The translations under genes and the position numbers were made by a program. A DNA stretch of 64,000 nucleotides from Kingdonia uniflora. Its lineage: Eukaryota; Streptophyta; Magnoliopsida; Ranunculales; Circaeasteraceae. The stretch is from NCBI GenBank assembly GCA_014058105.1, contig JACGCM010001948.1, positions 3,906,001 through 3,970,000 of the forward strand, in the 5' to 3' direction. Shown one piece after another: positions 1-10,112 of this stretch. The number at the start of each line of letters is the position of its first letter. Positions within the stretch are counted from its first letter, which is position 1. Under the pieces are notes generated by a model, which was not told the origin of the DNA, searched no databases, and saw only the letters and a program-made list of their open reading frames with translations.

Positions 1-1088
1 TTCTCTTTCAAATTTTGATAGCGCTCTTGTAAGTCTTTGTATCTATCGTCTTGCCGTGTCATATGTTGTTCTGCGCTTGACATGATCTTATTATGCTCCG
101 CCATCTTCTTAGCTACTTTATCCTGCTCAGCCTTATTCATCTTCCACAAATCTTCCACATGAGCATGAAGTTCCTCAAGTTCCCTGACATTCCCTTCACT
201 TCCCCCAGCAGGATCCTTCTTCAATAAATAATCCTTCTTCCTTAATAACTGACCCTTCCCCCTGATTACCCCTTCTAACTCTCACTCTCTACTAAAAGTA
301 ATATCCAACTTATCTTGGCTCACCCTTAAACGCTTATTTCTTCTCTACACATAAGCCTGAATTCGAACTACATCCGCGGCCATCTTGACACGCGAATTGG
401 CCATATCCAAATCTTCCTTCAATTGGGCCACCCTCTCATTCAATTCATCACACCGTCTTTTAACCATACATAAATCTATGTCCTTAGGAGGCAAAGCCTC
501 ACTCAATTGATCAGTAACACTTTCAGACTGGGCTATGTCAGCTCAAGCTTTTCCAAGCTCATTTTCTTTCCTAGCCAGTTCGCTTCTCAACTCTGCAGCA
601 GTACTTGTAGAGTTAGCCAGACCAGCTTGAGATTTCTCAAGCTCGTCTATTTTCACAAAATCCTTTAATGATTTCTCTGATACTTCTAGTGACTTGATAC
701 AGTATTGAGTGAAGTCCGCCTCTTTACTCTTCACCGTCAATGCATCATTCTAGCTTTTGAGTTTCGTTGTCTGCTCCTTTGCCTCTGCGAGTTCTTTTTG
801 CATTCTTTTTATGTTGACGTCTTTCCCCTCGATTTTCTGAGTCACGTCATCAACAGTTTTTGTTGCCTCGACATACCGGAAATATACTTTTACATGTTGA
901 TCCTCCCTATTTTCAAATGCCTCCCTCATCCGATCAAACTCTGCCGCAAACTCATGGTTAAATTGGAGCCTATGTTGTTCGCTCGAGCGAACGGTCTCCA
1001 ATTCGACCAACATCATAGATACAATACATAAAGTTTGATTGAACAACACTTCATAAATACATTCAATCGTAATACAGGAGACTTTCAA
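1..1088 (-). pseudogene. C-terminal coiled-coil part of Tat antisense gene, copy A
   Basis: This is the distal part of an extra gene of a gypsy/Tat element, read on the minus strand. Two open stretches, 750-1088 and 543-740, encode Glu/Lys/Arg-rich heptad-like helices with no catalytic motif, for example REDQHVKVYFRYVEATKTV. The same protein occurs at 24626-24946 on the plus strand (REDQHVKVHFKFVEAIQTV), which proves common origin. Frame breaks and stops between the stretches mark it as decayed. Further coiled-coil-like sequence continues to the window edge, so the gene runs off the left end. Function is unknown; in Tat elements such additional ORFs lie outside gag-pol. I infer a structural or DNA/RNA-associated coiled-coil protein only from composition. 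Confidence 0.6.
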
Positions 1089-1603
1089 AATTCTAACAAA
1101 TTTCTATTTCTGACATTCTACTATTGTGAGACTGCTTCTAAACTTAAGGTCGAAGTATGATCCCAATTCGATGATAATAACATCTACATCCAATTTTAAG
1201 GTACACATTTTCTATGTTCTGATTTTTTAAACACTTTGGTTTATCTAAAATATGCTTGATTGCCATTTCCCCCCACTTAAATTCTAACACATTCATGATC
1301 TATTTCTATTTCCTAATTTTTACTTTGTAGCTCTAAAGTAATATAACATACAAGTCAAATATTATCTTACACTTCTCTAACCTGTAGCTCCGCTTGCGAA
1401 GTCAATAGGGATGCTGAGGCATCTTCATTTTTAGCGAGTTCATTATCTAGTTCCTCAATTATGAGGCGCATATCCTTAAGTTCATACAAACAATGTTTAC
1501 AAACATCTCTTAGCTTATCCGAAGTTTATCCTACAAAACAATATTCCATGCAATTATAGTTTTCCAAACCCAACAAAAATATACAGAAAAAAATTCAACA
1601 ACT

Positions 1604-2470
1604 TTACTCTACCTTCTCATTATCATCCTCCTGGTTCTCTAGCTCAGTTCGGGGAGAGACCCCATCCAACCCTGCTACCACACCAAGAATATTCTCTTCT
1701 ACCTCGTTCTCTTTGACATAGGTACCATCCATAATAGCTTTAACATCAGTCTTGGTGTACCCCACTTTGAGGAGTTGGTGCCTGAGTCTGTCACGATGAA
1801 GCGCAACGTCGTTCATATTCTTCTGCGCCTTCTCTGTCAGCTCACTTATCAACACCTCCTGCACAAACTTCATAACATCTAATCGCTTCTCCTCTAAACT
1901 CAAATCAGACTCGAGTCGAGGAACTTTCGTCTTGAGCTCAACCCTTCCACTCTCGAGCTCAACTTTTTCCTCCTCTACCCCGAGGCAGATACCCTTCAAC
2001 AAGCGAGCAGCCTATAATAAATTAAACACATTTTCAACATGAATCAAATGCAAAATTTAACAATAAATAAGCATCAAAGCTCACCATTTTGTTCAACTCC
2101 AACTATGCAGAGGCATTCATTTCCTTAACACCCTTACAAGTTGTAAGCCTCATCCTGTCATTTACAGCTCGTAGCTCATCATCCTCAACATGTCAACTCT
2201 CCACGACCTTCACCCCTATCACTTCAGCAGGAGGATCTACCCTTATCTTTTTTACTTCCCCCTCAATCTCACCACTGTCCGTAGTTCCAGAGGCCGAGCC
2301 ACGCTTCCCAGTTTTCTTCTTTGGGAATTTCAGAGCTAGCTTGCTCGACGTAGTAGCTTCCGGTACATCCATAAAATCCATATCAGTAGCCTTCGGCAAA
2401 ACTGGCCACTTCCCCCCATCAGCCCTTCCCTTCTTGCTAGTTCCAACCCCCGTCATTAGTCTCTTCACTT
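1604..2470 (-). pseudogene. Middle exons of Tat antisense gene, copy A
   Basis: Two minus-strand open stretches continue the same gene. 2193-2468 is basic and Ser/Thr/Lys-rich, with SKLALKFPKKK and a nuclear-signal-like cluster. 1604-2002 is a coiled coil ending in an acidic tail (DAIMDGTYVKE-like region followed by many Glu/Asp). Both match the plus-strand copy: 23311-23528 (GTTGSGEVDRKEKKRR against GTTDSGEIEGEVKK) and 23549-24028 (DAIKADTYVEE against KAIMDGTYVKE). The match in order on the opposite strand shows a dispersed gene rather than chance ORFs. An intron-like AT-rich gap separates the two stretches. Function unknown. Confidence 0.6.
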
Positions 2471-2776
2471 AAGACTTTTAAACCTTCTCAGACCTACTGT
2501 TAACTCTTTTATTTCTATTAATACCAAGCTCCTTCAGAATTATCTCGAGCTCAATCTTTTCTCGACCAACAGTATCTAACAGGGGCTCCTTTTTTGTCAC
2601 CGTCGACTGAGGACCTGTAAAACAAACTCAACACATTGTTAAACAACAGACCAACCTTCAATTATAGCATTTTGATATTATACAATATTACATACTTTTC
2701 TTTGTAGTTCTGTACAAAAGTTCTATTTGTTCTTCATCTTCTCTCTGAAAGTAATCACCTTTCACCCATTCCACAT

Positions 2777-3910
2777 TCAACCTACTAAATTTAGATCAAA
2801 GAAAAGTGGCCGAGACAAGCTCGAATAGAAATATGTACCTCCGGTTGCAACACAATTTTTTATACCATAATACTGCAAAATGACTTCAGAAGTTATTCTA
2901 CTCTCTACCTCATTCTCCCTCCATAATCTATTTAAACTCTCACAAGCAATGATCACCTCCCACATGTTTCTATTCAGATGGGCAGGACAAGCCCCTATAA
3001 TATTCATTATACCTTTTGCAAGATTGCTAAGGGGAAAACTCAATCCATACTCCAACTGAGATAGGTAACACAAAAAACCCTCGTCTAGGTCGCCTTGGAC
3101 ATTTTTATCAAAATATTCAAGAGAGATCGACTCATCCACTCCCCTATCCAATTTCTCCTTTTTAAAATTAGGCAATAAAAATAAATACACTTCCCCAGAT
3201 GATACAGTACAACCTCTGAACTGCTTACCAACATGTTCTACAATGTTGCCCCATATTTTACCTACAAGAGCTTTGGATTTACAAAACTCCCTAAACAGAT
3301 CCGAGTTCGGAGTGTACGATACCAATTTACTAGGGAAGTCTAGAAATTGAACAGATACTACTTCGTCCTCCCCCTCAGACTCTACATTAACAAATTCTAC
3401 ATGTTTGGACTCAATAGTATGACTAGAGGTCGATGTCTCTATATCAATTGAAGTTTCTATCCCAATGATAAGCTTAAGGGTGATATTTAATTCTATAATA
3501 ATCCTCACGCTCGACCTACATACGGGTCCAGGTATTCTATCATTATCTTTTATCTATACACATCCATGTACACATCTACCATACATACATCATACACATA
3601 CGTTTATTATGCATATATCTTTTTCCACAAAAAGATTAAACACATTTTTACAAAATGACTAAAAACAACAATTTTTCAAAAATTGAAAACCACAAAAATC
3701 TTTCAAACCCACATTCACATTCACATAAATCATTTACTAGCCATCAATGTTCGAATAAGAATTTGAAGCAGCGCCAAATCCTTCCTTAAAAATGCTAATG
3801 TACAACCACAGTCGTGACTCTATCTCCCTAGCTTTTTCTCACCTTGATTGATGATCACTCTCGTCTAATCTCTCACGTGAATCTCTACAATTTTTTCTCT
3901 TTTATCTCCC
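2777..3910 (-). pseudogene. Gypsy-type transposon domain of Tat antisense gene, copy A
   Basis: The long ORF at 2777-3508 (243 codons) carries the globular domain of the gene: DLFREFCKSKALVGKIWG, then GFLCYLSQLEYGLSFPLSNL, GACPAHLNRNMWEVIIACES and a C-terminal GTYFYSSLSRPLFFDLNL. This layout resembles the plant 'putative gypsy type transposon' domain (Pfam Transposase_28), a family known from proteins of plant gypsy elements with no proven activity. A homologue lies at 22187-22830 on the plus strand. An upstream exon at about 3745-3905 matches the exon at 21780-21949. The ORF start at 3508 includes a stretch with no counterpart in the other copy, so the true exon start is probably lower. No integrase or transposase catalytic triad is visible. 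Confidence 0.6.
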
Positions 3911-3984
3911 ACTGTTATTCAGTTTTACAAAAGTTGATAAATGATTAAATGAAGAAGATGACGTATTACTTATAGTTTCTCTCT

Positions 3985-4183
3985 CTAACTAATGGCAGTT
4001 ATTGGGCCTCGTACGAGCCGCCCTCAGTTTTGGAACCGAAGTATCCCTTCCATAATTAATATAAGAGGTTTTGTACCTTTTTCGGTGAAAATACCTTCCC
4101 ATCATTTCCCTCGGTCCTATATTTAAATATATTCTCATCTCTTCTACCTACTTTTAATTTGTCTCTGACCTCCCCACATTCAT
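3985..4183 (-). pseudogene. Short leader ORF of Tat antisense gene, copy A
   Basis: Starting at an ATG at 4183, this stretch aligns with a 63-codon ORF at 21522-21713 on the plus strand. The start contexts agree (ATGAATGTGGGGAGGTCA against ATGAGTATGGGAAGGTCA), and later blocks agree (RYKTSY.. and TSVPKLR against MYKTSD.. and ASVPKSR). Here the frame is broken by a stop soon after the start. It lies about 100 bp downstream of the conserved promoter at 4287-4309 and upstream of the main ORF. It could be a first exon or an upstream ORF; the sequence does not decide. Confidence 0.45.
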
Positions 4184-4286
4184 GATGACTCAACACTCAC
4201 ACGCAGTCAAACTTTCCCTATAATTATATAAGAGATAAAAAATTAAAGCTACCTACTTTTTCTATTTTCTACTTTCTACTTCTTAC

Positions 4287-4309
4287 TACTTATGGAACTG
4301 CTGACGTCA
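4287..4309 (-). promoter_or_regulatory. Promoter of Tat antisense gene, copy A
   Basis: On the minus strand TGACGTCA (4309-4302) is followed after exactly 7 nt by CATAAGTA (4294-4287). The plus-strand copy has TGACGTCA, 7 nt, TATAAGTA at 21408-21430. The palindrome is a classical plant bZIP (TGA/CRE-type) site, and the second motif sits where a TATA box would. Surrounding bases have diverged while the two motifs and their spacing have not, which suggests the core promoter of the antisense gene. Confidence 0.5.
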
Positions 4310-4440
4310 TTTCCAAAGATATCAAATTTTAAATTCAAATTCTTTATCCACAATAATTCCAAACAATATTAAAAACAAAATTGGACAGATTCAAAATATC
4401 ATTCTACCTATATTTCAATTACAGTTATTCGAAATTGTAA

Positions 4441-5255
4441 TGATACATTTTCTAGGAGTATAATCTTCGCCAATACTTATAGTAAGGATTATGCAGTAAT
4501 AAGCTTAAACGAACAAAATTTTATGTGGAAACTCTGTAAAGGCTGAGAAAAACTACTACCTCGAGGTGGGTTTTGATGTAAAATCTAATAAGTTGCTAGA
4601 TATTACAATTTGTTGTTTGGTAAAAAAGTAAAAATGGATGAATAGTTTAGTTTAGGATCTAAATAACTCATTCTTAACCTGTATTTATAGTAGATATAGG
4701 CAATTTACAAGAAAAAAAAATTAGTTTCCTATTTCGGGGGTAGTGGGCGAATTTCACGGATCTCCCAAATGCTCTATTTGACCAGGCATAACAACTACTC
4801 TTAATAGGTCGAGAACTGTGGTTGCAGACGTGACATCTTTTTAAATAATAGAATATCTTCGACTTTGTTTTGTTGGCTTCCCTTTGTCGTATATGAGAAA
4901 TATTTGACTACAATTGCCCCATTCTCGATACAATTACTTGTTGTATTGGGATAAAAGTCAGAATGTGAAACGGTTGCCGAATGTTTATAGAAGTCTGTGT
5001 TTTGTCATTTCTTAGGCAAAAGTTAAATGTATCTGGTCAATTTGGTTTTTCAAGGAACATTTATTGTAAGACAACAGATTTTGTAATTTTTTAAATGTGG
5101 GGCTATAAATAGAAGGAAAAAGGAGTTGTTGCACAACATAATATTGGTAGAGTAGGCTTTGATGGTAACGATATCGTTCTAAGCGATGGTAACAGCGTCG
5201 TTCCAGCATTCACTTTAGTACTATATATCGACTCCAAAGTTTGAGAAAAACTTAC
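4441..5255. other. Unassigned stretch, LTR-like promoter
   Basis: No convincing coding sequence. A TATA-like CTATAAATAGA lies near 5103-5113 on the plus strand, about 150 bp before the gag-homologous sequence begins, so part of this may be an LTR U3/R region. No paired LTR, terminal TG/CA with target duplication, or primer site could be matched. Homology to the other antisense-gene copy stops near 4400. Confidence 0.3.
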
Positions 5256-6290
5256 CTTGCACAAGCTTAAAACGATGACATAAATGATTGATGTTGTTAA
5301 TAACTATATTGAATTAGAACGATCCAAAAAGGATAAGATGAAGAGCTCATCCGTCATCCATTCCAATAAAGCATTTTAATCACCACCTCAAAAGTTAACC
5401 AATACCGGGATAACCAAGCAACGCAGAAGAAATACCGACAACGCTAAGAGAAGAGACAAAAAGCTAGACAAACCCATCCCAGTTTTACCTCGACAACCAC
5501 ATTCTCCGTTATCTTACCAACGATAAAGGGAGACGAATTATTTTGGGAAGCACAAGTAATTCCTGATATATACCCAACAAACCTTTATGCCAGTATCACA
5601 ATGTGCATAGCCACAAAATTGACAACTGTTACTCTCTAATTAGGATTTTTCATCGCATTCTGATAGCTGGAAGACTTCGCAATTATGTACTTGACGTTAA
5701 GAAGTTCCTCGAAGAAGAAACTAAAAAAAAGACGTTGAAAAAGAGTAAGGACAAGGGTAAGCTCGCCATCTTTGCATAAACGAGATTGAGAAAGGAAAAA
5801 AGAGAAAATAGGATGATATAATTATATCTTATTGCAAAATGACATCCTCAGATAAGTCATCAAAACTTCTCCCCCGCTCCAGCAAATCAAAGCGTTCGTA
5901 CCATATTTCATTTGAGGACTGGGACACAAACCATGTCAAGTACCCTCATGATGACCCTCTGGTCCTTATGCTCAAAGTAGAACAATTGATGTACACACAC
6001 TTCTCGTTCATACGGGAAGCGTGGTAGATGTTCTGTTCAAAAGAACAATTGACGTTCTAAGTCTCAAAGATTCAGTAAAAGCTTTGACAACCAACATTAC
6101 ATAGGTTTCAACGCTTCCAAAGAGTCAGCCACAGGAGAAATTACCTTACCAGCTTAGGCGGGATCAGAAACTACTTTCGTCAAATTCATTAGCATAGATG
6201 CTGTGTCAAAATATTTGAGAATCTTAGGTCAAAGTTAGCTACATTCGATCAAGGCAGTACCTTTGACATATCATTTGGCCTTACAATTTC
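5256..6290 (+). pseudogene. Tat gag/protease fragment, plus strand
   Basis: Degenerate remains of Ty3/gypsy gag and protease. VVNNYIELERSKKDKMKSS matches gag (compare KVNSYVNLE in the element at 32.4 kb). Near 5590-5650 is the gag zinc-binding segment (QYHNVHSHKIDNC in a shifted frame), identical in type to 18690-18759. The intact stretch 5839-6027 opens with MTSSDKSSKLLP and encodes the start of the protease, as does 17979-18518. Many stops and frameshifts follow. Protease homology ends abruptly at 6290 (LALQF), where a piece of an antisense gene is joined in the same direction. In a normal Tat element these two genes face each other, so this is a rearranged junction. Confidence 0.65.
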
Positions 6291-6550
6291 CAAAACATGA
6301 CTAAGGTTAGGAATTTTTTTGCCTTACTTCGATTAAAGAATTTAGTGCCTCATTCGAAAACTCAGATTATGACTGTAATGTAGATCAATAAGTTGTTGAT
6401 CGAGGCTAAACCTTGCATTATGGGTGCTGGTACTCTAGCAAACCAGCTTCTTATATATAAGAATATTGAGAAGGAGCTGGTGACGGAGAAAAAGAATTTG
6501 ATTGAGGAGAAAAAGAAATTTGAGGCAAGGTTGGGTAAATATAATTTGTC
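6291..6550 (+). repeat. Duplicated piece of Tat antisense gene (pairs with 12536-12790)
   Basis: From AAAACATGACTAAGG at 6291 this stretch is closely similar to 12536-12790 on the same strand. Both encode a coiled-coil segment ([15 protein letters not shown] followed by EKELVTEK). In the 12.5 kb copy it sits in its natural place in a longer antisense gene; here it is fused directly to protease sequence. Similarity fades at about 6545. The open stretch 6393-6593 is therefore a gene fragment, not a gene. Confidence 0.65.
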
Positions 6551-6807
6551 AAGGCATTTGTATGACGAGATAGTTGTTCTGGATTGTATGTAAATATCGA
6601 GGTTATTCTGTCGAGGATATAAAATCTTGAATTGGAGTTTGATGACCATGTGGGGCCTAAAACAGTTCCCTAGGAGGTTGATTTGACTGGGATGTATAAA
6701 GTTCTAATGAGAAATAAATGTTGGAGTTGACTGTTAGTTTAATTGCTTGTTTGTTTTGATATATATAAATATATGTGGTAATATGTAGTATTTTTGTAGG
6801 ATTTGAG

Positions 6808-7104
6808 ATGGTAAGGACGAGGGCTCAGGTTTGAGAGGATGAGCATTCCAACCGGGTGTGTGTAAAGTATTGAGAGTTGCTTGATCGATACTTTGGTAAG
6901 ATTTGTGTAAACGGGTAACCATTGGTGCCAGTAGAGCCTAAGTATGAAGAGATGAGTGAAGTGGAGGTGAAGGAAGAGGAAGAGGAGTATGTATTCAATT
7001 ATAATTTTCAATTCCTAAGTCCCCCTGAGCGCGTCGACAAGATAAGGAATTGAGCCAAGGCTGTGGTGAAGAAAGAATATGATGTGGCCGGTCGAAGAGG
7101 TTGA
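6808..7104 (+). pseudogene. Small MVRTR-type antisense ORF, copy 1
   Basis: Read from ATG at 6808 in one frame to TGA at 7102, this would encode 98 residues interrupted by several stops. It begins MVRTRAQ and continues with RYFGK.., an acidic centre rich in Glu, and FQFLSPPERVDKI. It belongs with three other loci in the window: 19767-20069 (MVKTRKM.. KYFGD..), 20909-21261 (MVRTRSQ..) and 38560-38888 minus (MVKTRRM.. RYFGD..). All lie near the 3' ends of Tat elements and read against gag-pol. I recognise no domain. Confidence 0.45.
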
Positions 7105-7689
7105 ATAGTAGACTGAGTGTTGTGGGGGTATGACAAATGAGAAAGTTGTAAGTTGTTGGTAAGAAATAAATGAATTTATTTGTGTCAGATGTTGTTGTCA
7201 ATGTATGTGATGGAAATTATTCTCGAATATGATTTGATATGTTTGTGCGAATAACATTTACTGACATAATATTGTGATTATGGGTATATGAATTAATGAT
7301 ATCTCAATTTTTGGGTAGTTGGTTTATCAAATAATATTTAAATTTTGAATTTCTGTTAAAATTATCTCGGGAATTTAGGAGAGTTGTAAATAAGGAAAGA
7401 TGTATTGGGGAAATTGGAGAAAAATAGCTAGTTGTTCTCCTATAGGTGATATTTTAAGGTATAATAAATTGGATGTATAATTTCTTTTCAATAATATAAG
7501 AGGTGTTTTAGCGATGATGGATTTATTAGAGGAGTTAAAAGGAGATATGAAAGGGTTAGAGCAATAGTGCATGGGTCTATTTACGTTTAGAAGACGAAAG
7601 ATCAAAGAATTTGAGAAGAGGCGAATAAGGAGTTACGCTCGAGTACTCAAATGGTTGTGAAGGGGTGTGGTAAACAGTTGTGTGGGGCC
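7105..7689. other. Non-coding stretch
   Basis: AT-rich sequence with only chance-length open frames. It lies between a small antisense ORF and the probable promoter of the next antisense gene. I see no gene or repeat terminus in it. Confidence 0.3.
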
Positions 7690-7697
7690 TATAAATA
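7690..7697 (+). promoter_or_regulatory. TATA box candidate for antisense gene copy B
   Basis: TATAAATA within GGGGCCTATAAATAGG, a strong TATA context, about 0.9 kb upstream of the first ATG of copy B at 8585. The intervening sequence may hold an untranslated leader and intron. The TGACGTCA box of the other copies is not visible here, so this assignment rests on position only. Confidence 0.35.
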
Positions 7698-8584
7698 GGT
7701 TTGGGGTTGGCGACGTTCATACACCATTAATTCTAAAAAAAAATCTTCAAGTGCGGATTCCCTGTGATCATCTCTTACGACGTTATCAACCATAGGGAAG
7801 GAGGAGATTAGTGTGTTGATTGAAAAAGAAAAACTTGCGAAGTAGAGGGATACCGAGGCAGCGCAATTCCATGGTTAGTATTTTTCTTTACTCGTTTGTT
7901 ATTCATTGGTTATGATAAAACCCATTGTAGATGTTGACAATGTGGTGATATTGTAGGAATAATTAGAGTTTAGATGGATGCATTGGAAGTAATTGAAAAA
8001 ATAGAGATTTAGAGTTTGTGATATAATTTCTATAATATCATCTGCATGGCAGGGCGACTGATGGAGCAATGGTGTCAAAAAGGTTTAAGGGATGTTGTGG
8101 AGAAAAGGTTTATGGAAAGGGGTGATGACGAGTGGAGATAGTAGTTTTTGGGGGTTACTGTTATTACGGTGTAACTATGATTGTGTTGTTTGTGATATGT
8201 GAAATGGGATGAAGTTTGGCAGTTAGGGCACCGGATTATCTGTGAAATGAGCCTTATTTTACGCTGGAGAGGGCAAAATTCCAAATTTTTGAATTCAGCT
8301 TGTTTTGGTAGGAAACAGCGTACTGCTGAAGTATATTCGAAAAGTTTAGAGTCCTAAACTTTGATTAAAAATGTTAGTGACAGAGAAATAGTTGCCGATG
8401 TTAATCAATCCTGTATGAAGGACTGAATGTAATAATTGTGTATTCAGATAGTAATGAAAAAAATGACGTGTTGGAGATTAAACTAGACAACTATATGATT
8501 ATTAGTATATGAACGTATATAATGTATCAGATATGATATATACTAATTTTGTTAAAAAATAAAATCTAATTTCAGGTTCATAAA
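7698..8584. other. Leader/non-coding stretch before copy B
   Basis: No supported coding region. It probably contains the leader and an intron of the antisense gene that begins near 8585, but splice sites cannot be fixed without a second copy to compare. Confidence 0.25.
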
Positions 8585-10112
8585 ATGGTTAAACCTATTC
8601 AAATTGATGATAAAGAAATCCTCCAGAACCTTGCGGATATAGAGCCACTCTTAATCGATGTGACTGCCTGTGTCTAAAAGTTGGGTGAGAGGGTTGGGTC
8701 AAGTAGTGCAAACATGGCGAGTATTGACCAGTTTAAGGTGACACCCAAGGATGTGAAAGTTTCAGATGAGGAGGGTACCATGATAGATGTGGATCACGGG
8801 CCACAGGTTAGCGATCGAGAAGGTAGTGGTAGGAGGAGAGGAAGATGTCGAGGATGGTGATGTTGATGTCATTTATTGAGAGGGTTCATAAACAAATGAG
8901 ATTTTGTGTTTTAAATCGAAGCACGGTATTCCCGAGGATATTAGGCTAGTGAAACATCATCATGAAATGACAGACCAAGATGTTCCGTTAGATGGCATTC
9001 TTATCCATCGAAAACAGATAAAAAAGGGGGTTGAAGCTGCCTCTACAAGCTAACCAGAAAAAGATTCTAAATTTTTTCGATGTTGTGCCCGGTCAGTTCA
9101 ACCCTAATGTGTATGACCTCTTCCGAGTATGTGAAGTGATAAACAGTCGACTAAAGGCGAGAGGGGAAGAGTTTATTACCGTGGATAATTTATGTGTGTA
9201 TTACACACTTAACCAAAATCCATCAAAGTTGGGGTATTGGTATTTGGCGAGGTACTTGAGGAGACCTCTATTTTATGAGATGGTATCAACAGGGTACAGT
9301 ATTTCAAGGAATGTCTCCTTGTATCTGGAAATTACGAATTTGATTGAAGAAATCCAAGGGAGGCTCTTAAGAGGACGACTTTCCACTTAGGTATGTGGTG
9401 GTTAGGTAATTCGTTTGTCGATGTTTTGAATGTGTTTGTCTAAATCTAGTGCTCTAACTTTTGGTTGTTTTTGTCCTAGTGCAGTCGTGAAGGAGATTGA
9501 TAGAAACTCAAATATTGTAAAAAAGTTATGCAATATCAGGAAAGGTTATTTTGGTCAGATCGACAACCTAGTTGTTGACCAAGGAAAAGCTGATACTTTG
9601 TTTCAAGAAGCTGGGTTAAAGAGGAATCAGGCTAAGGGAGCATAAATTCCTGTTATCGACAGAAAGATGTCTGCTAGAAATAAGAGAGCTACGGACTCGA
9701 GCGTGCCTCTCGAGAATCTGTCACTTAGTGGTTACATCATAGATTCTTCAATTGCAGATAGAGATGACATGCTAACGAAAACCATCGGGAAAGGTAAGAA
9801 AAAAAGGGTCGTCAGCCAGGTTGTTGCTTCCCTCATTCCCCCGAAGAGGGCTTCTCGTAGATCTTTAATGGAAGAAAAAGTTGATGTAATACCATCTGGT
9901 GTTCCAGATAATCGACCTCCTAAAGTGGTTACGTGTTTGTTGCCAAAGAAGAAGGCGACTTCTAAGTCGACAAAGAAGAAGTTCATCGAGGAGTCAGAAA
10001 CCGAGGTCCAACAGACCATTGAGGCATATGTGTATGGGACAACTACTTTGGAGGAGGAATTTGATGATTATCTGGTAGGGGCAGAAAGCCTTTATACTTT
10101 CCTCAACGAGGG
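8585..10112 (+). pseudogene. Tat antisense gene, copy B, 5' part
   Basis: Coding sequence begins MVKPIQIDDKEILQNLADIE at 8585 and breaks at a stop after about 30 codons. The open stretch 9031-9390 encodes a globular domain ([39 protein letters not shown]) like the C-terminal half of the plant gypsy-type transposon domain. An intron-like gap (donor GTATGT near 9391, acceptor near 9478) leads to VVKEIDRNSNIVKKL at 9484-9645 and to a basic region at 9667-10112 (KGKKKRVV, PKKKATSKSTKKK). The frame continues into the hAT-like insertion at 10113, so the gene was coding-like before that insertion. This is a diverged relative of copies A and C, not a close duplicate. Confidence 0.6.

Noticed and set aside
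705..1031. Plus-strand ORF of 108 codons
   Set aside because: Shadow of the coiled-coil exon on the minus strand.
2089..2472. Plus-strand ORF of 127 codons
   Set aside because: It is the reverse-strand shadow of the antisense gene exon 2193-2468, which has a homologue elsewhere in the window.
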